Assembly (NCBI RefSeq): GCF_023716945.1
Contig: NZ_JAMQQF010000008.1
Coordinates: 1-44,792 of the forward strand
Direction of reading: 5' to 3'
Length of the DNA stretch: 44,792 nt
From: Frankia sp. AiPs1
GTDB taxonomy: Bacteria > Actinomycetota > Actinomycetes > Frankiales > Frankiaceae
Part shown: positions 1 to 8,485 of the stretch, one piece after another
How positions within the stretch are numbered: the stretch's first letter is position 1
Layout of the letters: every line of letters starts with the position of its first letter
Notes under the pieces: model-generated
What the model was told of the DNA's origin: nothing
Database searches by the model: none
Seen by the model: only the letters and a program-made list of their open reading frames with translations
Translations under genes and position numbers: made by a program

Positions 1-1
1 G

Positions 2-844
2 CCGCGCCCCGCCGCCCGCGAACCCGCCGCCCGCGAACCCGCCGCCCGGGAACCCGCCGCCGACGCTCCCCCGTCCCCATCCGACCGGCCCATCGCCACC
101 CCACGCGAGGGAGTGGAACGCAAGGCCGCGCTTCTCGATTGCCGCGCCACCGAGGTCCCCGCCCACGACCGGCCCGCACCTGCCGTTACCTCGGCCGAGC
201 GGAAGGCGGCGTTACTCGAAGCCCGCGCCGCCGGCATGGACCGGTTCGCGCCCACCGAGTCCGGCAGGCCATCCACCGACGCTCCGCGCGCCACCACCGA
301 CCCCGAACGCAAGGCCGCCCTCCTCGACAGCCGCGCCACGAGCCGATTGCCGGATGGGCCACCCATCCGCCCGGCGGACGCACCCGCCCGGCCCGAGATC
401 AGCGAGAAGGTGTTCCAGCACATCCTGCACGGCGAATGGAACAGGCGCGGCCGCCCCGTCGGCTTCCACAGCGCCCCCGACGGCCACCCCCCACCCGACC
501 GCCGCATCACCTCGGTGGAAGACCGGAAAACGGACGGCACTTACCATGCCGACGTCGAGTTCCGCCATCCCACCACCGGAGAATGGCGGAGAAAGGACGT
601 TCCGGAGCACACCATGTTCCCGAACCAGTGGCCGGAGCAGAAAGTGCGCGATGCCGTGCAGACAACCTACGAGAAGGTCTACAACGACGTCATCGAGCCG
701 AGACTCAGAAATAATGAAGAAATTCCCAAGAAGACGCTGCGAGACAGCTACGATGGCGTGCTGATACAGCTCTATGTCAGCCCACGCGGAGAACTCAGGA
801 CCGCATTCCCGATCCAGAAGGCCGACCCAGGAGAGCCTCGATGA
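2..844 (+). CDS. Polymorphic toxin, C-terminal part with bacterial EndoU-type RNase domain (5' end outside window)
   Basis: The frame is open to the left edge, so only the last 280 residues are seen. The visible N-terminal part is low complexity: three REPAA-type units, then three spaced copies of an ERKAALL-(D/E)-xRA motif. This looks like a linker or repeat region of a secreted effector. The last ~145 residues resemble bacterial EndoU nucleases: HILHGEW, then GFHSAPDG, then EHTMFP-x-QW-x-EQK, then a SYDGVLIQLYV strand. In that family two His and a late Ser/Thr-Tyr segment form the active site, and the enzyme cleaves RNA in a target cell. The stop overlaps the next start (ATGA), typical of a toxin-immunity pair. 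EndoU identity is by motif recognition only; the delivery system lies outside the window. Confidence 0.75.
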   Translation, partial: PRPAAREPAAREPAAREPAADAPPSPSDRPIATPREGVERKAALLDCRATEVPAHDRPAPAVTSAERKAALLEARAAGMDRFAPTESGRPSTDAPRATTDPERKAALLDSRATSRLPDGPPIRPADAPARPEISEKVFQHILHGEWNRRGRPVGFHSAPDGHPPPDRRITSVEDRKTDGTYHADVEFRHPTTGEWRRKDVPEHTMFPNQWPEQKVRDAVQTTYEKVYNDVIEPRLRNNEEIPKKTLRDSYDGVLIQLYVSPRGELRTAFPIQKADPGEPR

Positions 845-1191
845 GCAGATGGACGTTCCGGCGCGACGAAGATCAGAACCTGGAAATAGCCGCACCCCAG
901 CTCGACCGGAATATCGAGGCTGCCGTCCTCGATTTCCTGGAGAGCGATGTCGGCCCATACCCACCGGACATCGCAAGATATGTGCGGCGATGGCAGAAAG
1001 TACGCTCGGGCGAGTTGAATGCTGCACTGGGGAACGGCACCGTGCAGGAGATCGAGGGGGATCGGGTGTTGCTGGAGTCGTTGTACGAGCAGTGGGAGTC
1101 GGTGTACTTCACGATCGCGGAGTTCGAGGAGCTGCTCGACGACTACGCGGCGTTCCTCGACTCCCGGAGCCGGCCCGGCGCCGACGGCTGA
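841..1191 (+). CDS. Candidate immunity protein for the EndoU-type toxin
   Basis: A 116-residue acidic protein whose ATG overlaps the toxin stop by 4 bp (ATGA), implying translational coupling. No signal peptide or membrane segment is visible, as expected for a cytoplasmic neutraliser of an RNase. It is rich in Asp/Glu and aromatic residues, with two probable long helices (the LESLYEQWESVYFTIAEFEE region near residues 78-97). I do not recognise a named family; the function rests on position behind the toxin and on size. It could instead be an unrelated small protein, but the overlap and the conserved toxin-immunity gene order make that less likely. Confidence 0.6.
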   Translation: MSRWTFRRDEDQNLEIAAPQLDRNIEAAVLDFLESDVGPYPPDIARYVRRWQKVRSGELNAALGNGTVQEIEGDRVLLESLYEQWESVYFTIAEFEELLDDYAAFLDSRSRPGADG

Positions 1192-1192
1192 G

Positions 1193-1244
1193 CGGTTCCG
1201 CGGAACCGTCGTCGGGTAGGCCGTCGAGCGGTTCCGCGGAACCG
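1193..1244. repeat. Two copies of a 16-bp perfect palindrome, terminator-like
   Basis: CGGTTCCGCGGAACCG occurs at 1193-1208 and again at 1229-1244, each inside a longer direct repeat of 36-bp period that begins at the immunity gene stop. Each copy can form a stable hairpin. There is no U-tract, which is common for actinobacterial terminators. It may end the toxin-immunity transcript or be a binding site for a dimeric protein. Confidence 0.5.
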
Positions 1245-1713
1245 TCGGCGAGCGCCGGACGACCAGCGAGGACTGGATCACCAGCGAGAGTTGAACCGCC
1301 AGTGGGGGTTGGACCGTCAGCGGGGGCTGGACCGGCCGACAAGTTCGTCGAAGCAGATGTGGCGGAAACTGCCTGCCGAGGCGGCCAAAGAGGGGCGAAG
1401 GTGGACCAACGCGGCGTCGCCGAACGCCACGCATCAAGTGTCCGCCTCAGCGGCGGCGGTCGCGGCCGGCCCTACGCTTCGGGCTCGTGACCGGGAATCG
1501 TCAACGCCGGGGTGCCGCGGATCGGCGACGAACCGGGCGATGGTCACGGACCACCGTCATCATCCGGGCAACACCGTCAACCGGATAACACCGGCAGTCG
1601 GGCAACACCGTCAGCCGGACAGCGACGTAATCCCGCCACCTCACGGCACGGCCTGAACGCCGCCTGGCGATCTGGCCTGTTCTGCTCCGACTTTCGGCAA
1701 GGAGACTCCACGA
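1245..1713. other. Intergenic stretch with short imperfect tandem repeats, no gene seen
   Basis: About 470 bp without a convincing reading frame. From 1260 to 1340 it carries imperfect repeats of a GGACCGxCAGxGGGG-like unit, and from 1555 to 1622 a second set built on GGGCAACACCGTCA. These look like minisatellite expansions. The last 15 bp hold the Shine-Dalgarno of the next gene. Confidence 0.4.
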
Positions 1714-3399
1714 GTGGCCACCAGCCCCCAGAATACGACAGTCTTCGATTTCGCCCCCCAGGACCGATCCCTGCTCGACGCCCAGAACAGGGCGTTGGAG
1801 AACCTCGACCGCGGTGACTTTCGGGAGCTTCCGGCCGCGACCGCCGCCAAGTTCCAGCAGCTTCAGGGCGCCGGCACGTTCGCGTCCGTCCGGATTCCCG
1901 GCGCGGACCCGGACGTCCAGCTCGACGCGGGCGTGTTCGTCCCGCGCGGTACCGGTCCGAGCCCGGTCGTCATTCTGCCCGCGCCGCTGGCCCCGACCGG
2001 GTGGCGTTCCTACCCCGGGCTGCTGGTGAACTTCGCGATCCGGGGCTATCTGGCCGTCGCGTACAGCGAGCGGGGCCTGGCCGAGTCCACCGGGAAGATC
2101 GACGTCGCCGGGCCGCGGGACCGGGCGGACGGCTCCGCCATCATCGACTGGGTCCTGGAGAACCACGCCGACCGGGTGAACCCGGACCAGATCGCGTTCG
2201 TCGGATCGTCCTACGGCGCCGGCCAGAGCCTGATCATCGCCGCGCACGACGACCGGGTGAAGGCCGTCGCCGCGCAGAGCGCGTGGGCGGATCTCACCCG
2301 CTCGCTGTACGAGAACGAGACCCGGCACATCGCGGCCTTCGAGGCCCTCGCGGCGCTGTTCGGCGAGGACCGCCTGTCCGACGAGACGCGGCAGATCTTC
2401 GAGGACTTCCGCGCCAACAAGAACATCAAGAACCTGATCGACTTCGGGGCCATCCGCTCGCCGATCAGCTATGTCGAGCGGCTCAACGCCCGGCAGGTGC
2501 CGGTCTTCCTCGGTACCTACTGGCACGAGACGATCTTCTCGGTGCCGGCCGTCGTCGAGTTCTTCAACGAGCTCACCGGGCCCCGCCGGCTGCTGGTCCA
2601 GATCGGCGACCACGGCGGCGACGAGATCCTCGGGTTCCTCGGCGGCTGGAGTCGGCCGACGGCGACGACCTTCCGCTGGCTGGACCATCACCTGCGGGGC
2701 AAGGACAACGGCATCGGCCAGGACGGCAACGTCCACACCGAGTACATGCACAACCTGTTCGACCTGCGCAAGTCCAACGACTGGCAGTCGTACGTCCAGC
2801 CGACCCGCCGGTTCTACCTCGACCAGCCGCGGGGCGGCTCCACCGACGGCGCGCTGGCGTCCCGGCCGGCCACCGGGTGGACGACGACCATCCAGGCGGG
2901 CGTGGACACCCCCGCGCACGTCGCCGAGGCCCTCGTCCAGACCGGCGTCCTGGAGCGGCTCGGCTCGCCCGCCATCTACGACACGGCGTCGATCTCGCGG
3001 CGGGACGCGGCCGTCTGGGTGACCGAGCCGCTGGTCGCGCAGAGCCAGCTCACCGGCAACGTCCGGCTGCACCTGACGGTCCGCCCGGCCGCGGCGACGA
3101 CCACGATCGTGACCCACCTGTTCGACGTGGACCCGGGTCGCGCCAAGGGCAAGATCATCACCAGTGCGCCGTACACGCTGCTCAACGAGCGGGAGGGCGA
3201 GGCGCGGGCCATCGACGTCCAGCTCCAGCCCGCGGACTACCGGATCGCCGCCGGCCACCAGCTCGCCCTCGTGATCGACACCAGGGACCGGTTGTTCGCC
3301 GACGCCACCGTCGACGGCAGCCAGGTCGAGCTCGGCTCCCCGGACGGTGCCGCCTCCTACCTGGAGCTCCCGCTCGCCGACCTCCCCGACGCGGAATGA
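1714..3399 (+). CDS. S15/CocE-type alpha/beta hydrolase (X-Pro dipeptidyl-peptidase-like)
   Basis: A 561-residue protein starting at GTG with AAGGAG 9 bp upstream. It has the layout of the CocE/NonD and Xaa-Pro dipeptidyl-peptidase families: an N-terminal alpha/beta-hydrolase domain with the nucleophile elbow GSSYGAG (Ser166), a helical region, a candidate His in the IGDHGGDE segment, and a C-terminal beta domain (about residues 370-561; YLELPLADLP at the end) as in PF08530. Members cleave esters or N-terminal X-Pro dipeptides. The substrate cannot be told from sequence. No secretion signal is visible, so it is probably cytoplasmic. It is transcribed towards the poly-G/poly-C tract and stands alone. 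Confidence 0.8.
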   Translation: MATSPQNTTVFDFAPQDRSLLDAQNRALENLDRGDFRELPAATAAKFQQLQGAGTFASVRIPGADPDVQLDAGVFVPRGTGPSPVVILPAPLAPTGWRSYPGLLVNFAIRGYLAVAYSERGLAESTGKIDVAGPRDRADGSAIIDWVLENHADRVNPDQIAFVGSSYGAGQSLIIAAHDDRVKAVAAQSAWADLTRSLYENETRHIAAFEALAALFGEDRLSDETRQIFEDFRANKNIKNLIDFGAIRSPISYVERLNARQVPVFLGTYWHETIFSVPAVVEFFNELTGPRRLLVQIGDHGGDEILGFLGGWSRPTATTFRWLDHHLRGKDNGIGQDGNVHTEYMHNLFDLRKSNDWQSYVQPTRRFYLDQPRGGSTDGALASRPATGWTTTIQAGVDTPAHVAEALVQTGVLERLGSPAIYDTASISRRDAAVWVTEPLVAQSQLTGNVRLHLTVRPAAATTTIVTHLFDVDPGRAKGKIITSAPYTLLNEREGEARAIDVQLQPADYRIAAGHQLALVIDTRDRLFADATVDGSQVELGSPDGAASYLELPLADLPDAE

Positions 3400-3439
3400 G
3401 ACCTTCGTCCGGCCGCGACTCGGCAGCAGAGTGATCGGT

Positions 3440-3653
<214 letters not shown>

Positions 3654-3745
3654 CGGCACGTTGGACAGGTCGCCCGCACGACGGCACACCGGCGGCCAAG
3701 GATCAGTTGGCGACAGCGGCCGGACAGGCTCGGCCCGCGACCGGT

Positions 3746-4330
3746 CTATCGCGGGAGCGCCTCGTCGACCGTCGTCACCGAAGCGGTGCGAGCAGCCAGC
3801 GCCAGCGCGGACTCGTGCAACGCGGTGGTCATGCTCGCCGTGGCATCGGCCAGCACTTCGACGCGGTAGTCCTGATCGTGGCCGTCCCGCGCGGTGGAAA
3901 GCACCACCAGGTCGGTGGAGACGCCCGCGAGCAGTAGCGTGTCAATTCCTCTGGCCCGCAGGAGCAGCGACAGCTCGGTACCACAGAACGGGCTGATGCG
4001 TCGCTTGACGACTATCGGCTCATCAGCGGCGGGCTTGAGCTCCTCATGTACCGTAGTCGCCCAGGTACCGACCACCAGCTTCCTGCCGGGACGTGCTTCG
4101 GCGAACACCGCGGAGCCGGCCGGCCATTCGTGATATTCTGGCGAGAATCCGACGACCACATAGATCACAGGTATCCGCGCGCTCCTCGCCCGATCTATGG
4201 CATCCGCGGTACGTTCCAGAACCTGCCGCTTCTCCACCTCGGCCGCATATCCGTGCGAGGCGTACAACCCTTTCGGATGAACAATTTCGTTGATCATGTC
4301 AAGAATCAGCAGTGCGGGAGCATCGCGCAT
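3746..4330 (-). CDS. Isochorismatase-fold hydrolase lacking the usual nucleophilic Cys
   Basis: 194 residues from the ATG at 4330, which has GGAGG 6 bp upstream; upstream in-frame starts would add 60 residues with no similarity to the family. The fold signatures are clear: LLILDMINE (catalytic Asp) near the N-terminus, VVKRRISPF (catalytic Lys), and AGVSTDLVVLSTARD. In cysteine hydrolases the last motif reads GVxTxxCV; here the Cys position is Val. True isochorismatases also lack this Cys, so the protein may hydrolyse a vinyl ether, or have another role, rather than being an amidase. It is divergent from the FAD enzyme gene and probably the left edge of the biosynthetic cluster. Confidence 0.75.
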   Translation of the reverse strand: MRDAPALLILDMINEIVHPKGLYASHGYAAEVEKRQVLERTADAIDRARSARIPVIYVVVGFSPEYHEWPAGSAVFAEARPGRKLVVGTWATTVHEELKPAADEPIVVKRRISPFCGTELSLLLRARGIDTLLLAGVSTDLVVLSTARDGHDQDYRVEVLADATASMTTALHESALALAARTASVTTVDEALPR

Positions 4331-4539
4331 TTTCGGCCTCCGTATCCGGACACGGTCCAGCACGCCGAAGTTAACACGGCATCCAGGGTGGATCGAGCCG
4401 TTCGAGACCTCCATGAGCGAACGCGATCGAAGCATGAGAAGAACTCCCTTGAACCTGCCGAAGGCGGTCCTTAGGCTGCAGATCAGTGCCCGCGCAACCG
4501 GAGTCGGCACGGATTACGGACTCCACGGAGGAGCAGGCG

Positions 4540-6456
4540 ATGACCACAAGCCGGCAGATGTCCGGTAGCCATGAACCGGTGTCGACGTTCCGCGTCGCGA
4601 TCGTCGGGAGCGGTCCACGGGGGCTCGGCGTGCTCGAGCGTACCGCGGCCCGACTTCTCGACTCTCCCCCGCACCGTCCGATCGAGATCTATCTCATCGA
4701 CACGGTCGAGGTCGGATGTGGCCGCGTCTGGCGAAGCGACCAGCCCGAATGGTTCGTCATGAATACAGTGTGCGGCGAGGTCACAATGTTTTCGGGGCCC
4801 CCGGACAACGGCCCGACCCGGCCGGGTTCCGGCCCATCCCTCGCCGAATGGTGGGAATCCAACGAGGAGGGTTTTCCCGGGCCGGATGGATACGCTCCAC
4901 GGGCACTGCACGGCCGCTACATGCGCCATCTCCTCGACGCGATCGAGGCCACGTTACCCCGCGGCGTGGTTCTCCACCGCGTATCGGCGACCGTCGAAGA
5001 TCTGGAACCGACGGCCGACGGCTATCGGCTCGACCTGTCCGACGGCGGCGCCCTGCTGGCCGACAAGATCGTCCTGACCACCGGGCATGCACGGCTCCAG
5101 CAGACCGGCAGGTTCCAGGAGTTCGAGAAATTCGCCTCGGCACGACCGCGACTGCGATACTTGCCCGGCGACTCTGCCGCGGACATGCAGCTCAACACAG
5201 TGCCGGCGGGCTCCGGAGTCGGCATCCTCGGGCTCGGGCTCTCGTTCTACGACGTCATGCTTGCTCTGACGGTCGGACGCGGCGGACGGTTCGTCAACCA
5301 GGAGTCGGAACAGCTCGAATATCAGGCTAGCGGCCGCGAGCCCGTCCTCTTTGCCGGCTCGCGGAGTGGCATTCCCGTGCCAGCCCGGGGACTCAATCAG
5401 AAACCTGCGATTCTAGCCTTCGACCCTCTGCTGTTCACGACCGACAACGTCCTCCGGAATCTTCAGGACGGGGCCATCGACTTCACCACCGACGTGCTTC
5501 CATGGATACTGGCGGAAATAGACCTCGTCTACTATCGGACGCTACTGCGTGTACGTGGCCTACTAACGGACCTGTCCCGCCTGGAGACAGCGGTCTCACG
5601 AGCGGCAGCGAATGGGACACCGGCAGTCCGGCTGATCGCCCAAGATTTGGGTATATCCGATATTCCGCCCGATCTCCGACAGCTTTCACGCCCGTTCGAC
5701 GGGGCTGAGTTTGCCAGTACCGAGGAGTTCGATCGCGCACTGACAGAACATATCACGCGCGATCTCCGGCACGCCGACCGGGGTAACTACGACGATCCGC
5801 TCAAGGCTTCCCTGGATGTACTGCGGGACACCCGCTGGGTGATCCGCCGCATCGTCGACTTCGGCGGACTCACCCCTGAATCCCATCGCGGCGGTTTCCT
5901 CTCCTGGTTCTCACCCCGCAGCTCGCTGCTCGCCGCCGGACCACCGCGGGTACGCCTGCGGCAGACGGCGGCACTGCGCAGGGCTGGCATCCTGCACCTC
6001 GTCGGCCCGGACATCGAGGTCGGTCTGGACGACCGACGTGGCGTCTTCGAGCTGTCCTCCCCGGCTGTACGCGGCTCGCGCGTAGACGTCGACACCCTGA
6101 TCGACGCGCGGACTCCCAGTCCTGACGTCGGCCAGGACTTGTCGGCGCTGACCCGTAACCTGCTGAGGCGCGGAATCTGGACCGAGTTTGTCAACAGCGG
6201 CGATGGTGTGACGTTTCGGACCGGCGGAGTCGCGGTCACGCGGTCGCCCTTTCATCCGATCCGCCGCGACGGGTCACCGGATCACAACCTTCACGTCCTC
6301 GGGATTCCCACGGAGCACACTCGCTGGTTCACCCTCGTCGGAAGCGGGCGCCCCGGTAGCTGGAACGAGTTCACCAGCGACGCCGATGCCATTGCGGCGG
6401 AGGTACTGCTCCCCGTGTCATCCCTGAACGCGGCCGTCCCCATCCCGGTCGGCTGA
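4540..6456 (+). CDS. FAD/NAD(P)-binding oxidoreductase, PF13454 type (possible N-oxygenase)
   Basis: 638 residues from the ATG at 4540, with GGAGG 8 bp upstream; a GTG at 4486 is possible but lacks a good Shine-Dalgarno. A Rossmann dinucleotide motif (VAIVGSGPRGLG, residues 19-30) opens the protein, and a second (GVGILGLGLSFYD) lies near residue 230. This is the arrangement of large two-nucleotide flavoproteins annotated as FAD/NAD(P)-binding protein. Size and layout recall the amino-acid N-oxygenases of the CreE/FzmM group, which oxidise L-aspartate to nitrosuccinate, but I cannot confirm this without alignment. It is followed by the cupin gene in the same direction, so the two probably form a transcription unit. 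It likely performs the key oxidation in the cluster pathway. Confidence 0.7.
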   Translation: MTTSRQMSGSHEPVSTFRVAIVGSGPRGLGVLERTAARLLDSPPHRPIEIYLIDTVEVGCGRVWRSDQPEWFVMNTVCGEVTMFSGPPDNGPTRPGSGPSLAEWWESNEEGFPGPDGYAPRALHGRYMRHLLDAIEATLPRGVVLHRVSATVEDLEPTADGYRLDLSDGGALLADKIVLTTGHARLQQTGRFQEFEKFASARPRLRYLPGDSAADMQLNTVPAGSGVGILGLGLSFYDVMLALTVGRGGRFVNQESEQLEYQASGREPVLFAGSRSGIPVPARGLNQKPAILAFDPLLFTTDNVLRNLQDGAIDFTTDVLPWILAEIDLVYYRTLLRVRGLLTDLSRLETAVSRAAANGTPAVRLIAQDLGISDIPPDLRQLSRPFDGAEFASTEEFDRALTEHITRDLRHADRGNYDDPLKASLDVLRDTRWVIRRIVDFGGLTPESHRGGFLSWFSPRSSLLAAGPPRVRLRQTAALRRAGILHLVGPDIEVGLDDRRGVFELSSPAVRGSRVDVDTLIDARTPSPDVGQDLSALTRNLLRRGIWTEFVNSGDGVTFRTGGVAVTRSPFHPIRRDGSPDHNLHVLGIPTEHTRWFTLVGSGRPGSWNEFTSDADAIAAEVLLPVSSLNAAVPIPVG

Positions 6457-6532
6457 GTCAACCACCCGGCACCGCTCCGGTGTTCGCGCCGGCATGGCGT
6501 CGCCAAGTCGATCGGCACTCGAAGGAGAGACA

Positions 6533-6988
6533 GTGACAACTACCCAGGGACATCCGGTGATCGTGCCCTCTGTGCTCCGCGACGTGCTGTCCTCGACAAC
6601 ACTCGCCAACCTGGAGTGGACCAATTGGGCGCAACCCGACCGCGCGGGGTCGGAGATCCACACCCTGTTCACCGAGGAAGGCCATGCGGGCGCGACAGCC
6701 TTTCTGACCAGGTTCGCTGCCGGGGCCCACGGCGACCTGCACGAGCATCTCGGTCATGAGCTGATGCTCGTACTCGCCGGCGAGCTGCTGGAGGACGATG
6801 GTGGTCGGCTCACGACCGGCGATCTGATGATCAAGGAGCCGGGAAGTATCCACCGCGTGCGGAGCGTGGCAGGATGCACCGTGCTCGGCATTCGAACGGG
6901 CCCCACCCGGGCGGTTGCACCGAAAGTCGACACCAACTCGGCCGATCTCCGTGGTGCCGGTTTCGCTCAGACCGCCACCGGGGATTGA
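6533..6988 (+). CDS. Cupin-domain protein
   Basis: 151 residues from the GTG at 6533, preceded by AAGGAGA at 6522-6528; an ATG at 6494 lacks such a site. A single cupin barrel is evident: AAGAHGDLHEHLGHELMLVL carries the HxH-type metal ligands and a Glu-like partner, and GDLMIKEPGSIHRV is the second cupin motif with the last His. The spacing and the phrase before it resemble ChrR-type cupins. Single-domain cupins bind Fe, Zn or Mn and act as oxygenases, isomerases or small-ligand sensors. Its place behind the FAD enzyme suggests a shared pathway. Its 3' end overlaps the convergent LysR gene by 22 bp. Confidence 0.75.
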   Translation: MTTTQGHPVIVPSVLRDVLSSTTLANLEWTNWAQPDRAGSEIHTLFTEEGHAGATAFLTRFAAGAHGDLHEHLGHELMLVLAGELLEDDGGRLTTGDLMIKEPGSIHRVRSVAGCTVLGIRTGPTRAVAPKVDTNSADLRGAGFAQTATGD

Positions 6989-7860
6989 GTCCCGTTCTGG
7001 TTCGCCACGCGGAGCACCGCCCGCACGAACGAGCGCGTGGTCCGCGATTCGCACGAGGTGCCGCTGATACCGAGCGCGACCTGCCGGTTGACGGTCGGAT
7101 TCAGCGGCACAGCCCGTATTCCGCCGGGAAGTGATCGCAATGCTCGGGCAGGCAGCACGGCGATGGCAAGACCCTCGGCGACCATCGCGACCAGGCCGTT
7201 GATGTCCTGCATGCGGTATGCAACCGCCGGTTCGGCGCCCACCAGCTGTAACGCCGCACGAATCGACGGTTCGACGCCACCGACCGGCAGGACGAGACTC
7301 TCCTCCGCAAGCTCTCGGAGGTCGACGGCGCCGGTCCTGGTGAGCCGATGGGCAGCGGGTAGCAGGACCTGAAGCTCATCCCTCCACAACGAGACCGTGG
7401 CGATCCCGGCCTTGGGGAGTGTGACCACTCCGACGTCGACTGCGTGTATCCGAAGCCAGCGGGCAATCTGCTGGTCGGTTCCCTCCCGCAATTCCACCGA
7501 CAGTGTCGGTTGATCGGTTCGAAGGTAACTCACAACGCTCGGAAGAAGGTGTTGGGAGAAACTTTGGCTCGTTGCGAAACGGACAACTCCGCCGGCTTCC
7601 CCGTGGATCCTGCCAGTATTTCTGCGCATTTCATCGGCATGGGCGAGGATCGCCCGGGCATGGTTGATTATCGCGCTCCCGGCCTGGGTCAGCCGGACAC
7701 CGGTGCGGTCCCTCTCCAAGAGCACACAGTCGAGATCCGCCTCCAGTGCGGCGACGGCATGACTGACCGCCGACTGAGTTATCCCCAACCGGCGGGCCGC
7801 CTCTGTAAAGCTGCCACAGTCGAATGCCGCGACCAGGGCCCGGCAGTGGGTTATCTTCAT
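6967..7860 (-). CDS. LysR-family transcriptional regulator, cluster-situated
   Basis: 297 residues. An N-terminal winged HTH (ALVAAFDCGSFTEAARRLGITQSAVSHAVAALE) is followed by a periplasmic-binding-protein-like effector domain. It is the last gene of a leftward unit leuC-like, leuD-like, lysR: the gap to the upstream leuD stop is 11 bp. LysR proteins usually control their own operon and a divergent one, so the 258-bp region between the leuC-like gene and the oxygenase is the natural target. Three short direct repeats found there are candidate sites, although they do not have the classic T-N11-A inverted form. Confidence 0.85.
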   Translation of the reverse strand: MKITHCRALVAAFDCGSFTEAARRLGITQSAVSHAVAALEADLDCVLLERDRTGVRLTQAGSAIINHARAILAHADEMRRNTGRIHGEAGGVVRFATSQSFSQHLLPSVVSYLRTDQPTLSVELREGTDQQIARWLRIHAVDVGVVTLPKAGIATVSLWRDELQVLLPAAHRLTRTGAVDLRELAEESLVLPVGGVEPSIRAALQLVGAEPAVAYRMQDINGLVAMVAEGLAIAVLPARALRSLPGGIRAVPLNPTVNRQVALGISGTSCESRTTRSFVRAVLRVANQNGTQSPVAV

Positions 7861-7871
7861 ACCGGGAGAGG

Positions 7872-8459
7872 TCAGCCCGTCGTGGGGAGCGCTCGGCGAC
7901 GGCCGTCTTCATACCTCGCGATGTCAGCCTCATACCGCAACGTCCCTGCCACCTGGTCCGTGCCGTCCAGGATTCGAGCACGCATACGCGGATCCAGGTC
8001 AAAACTGTACACGACCCCTGCACCCGTGATCCGGAGCTTCACGAGATCGACCGTCAGCTCGGTCGCCGGAGCCGCCTCAGCCATGTCCCATAGCTCCTCG
8101 ATCACGCCGAGTGGGAGCGCGACGGCGAGCAGTCCGTTGAGCAGTGCATTCTCCCGGAAGATGTCACCGAACCTCGGGGCCAGCACGGCCCGGAATCCGT
8201 GGTCGAGCAGCGCCCACACGGCATACTCCCGGGAGGATCCAGTGCCGAAGTCGTGGCCTGCGACGAGAATGGTGGCACCTTGGTGATCGTGCCTGTTGAA
8301 CACGAAGTCCGGTTCATCACGCCAGTCCGCGAACAGGGACTCGGCATGCCCGGTACGCCGGGAGTTATGCAGGAACCGTACCGGGATGATCTGGTCGGTG
8401 TCGACGTTGCTGCGACGCAGCGGCATCACTGTTCCGACATGCACAGTAAACTTTTTCAT
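7872..8459 (-). CDS. leuD: 3-isopropylmalate dehydratase small subunit homologue
   Basis: 195 residues from the ATG at 8459 with a GGGAG site upstream; the frame is open much further upstream but only by overlapping the large subunit. Family signatures: RSNVDTDQIIPVRFL, then GHDFGTGSSREYAVWAL (substrate-binding swivel domain), then APRFGDIFRENALLNG. Length matches LeuD (about 195-200). It pairs with the upstream large subunit (26-bp gap) to form an aconitase-type hydro-lyase isomerising a 2-substituted malate. Since the neighbours are not leucine genes, I infer a dedicated isomerase for a malate analogue; leucine biosynthesis itself cannot be excluded. Confidence 0.85.
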   Translation of the reverse strand: MKKFTVHVGTVMPLRRSNVDTDQIIPVRFLHNSRRTGHAESLFADWRDEPDFVFNRHDHQGATILVAGHDFGTGSSREYAVWALLDHGFRAVLAPRFGDIFRENALLNGLLAVALPLGVIEELWDMAEAAPATELTVDLVKLRITGAGVVYSFDLDPRMRARILDGTDQVAGTLRYEADIARYEDGRRRALPTTG

Positions 8460-8485
8460 GGCAGCTCCCGATCGTGCTCGCGTGC

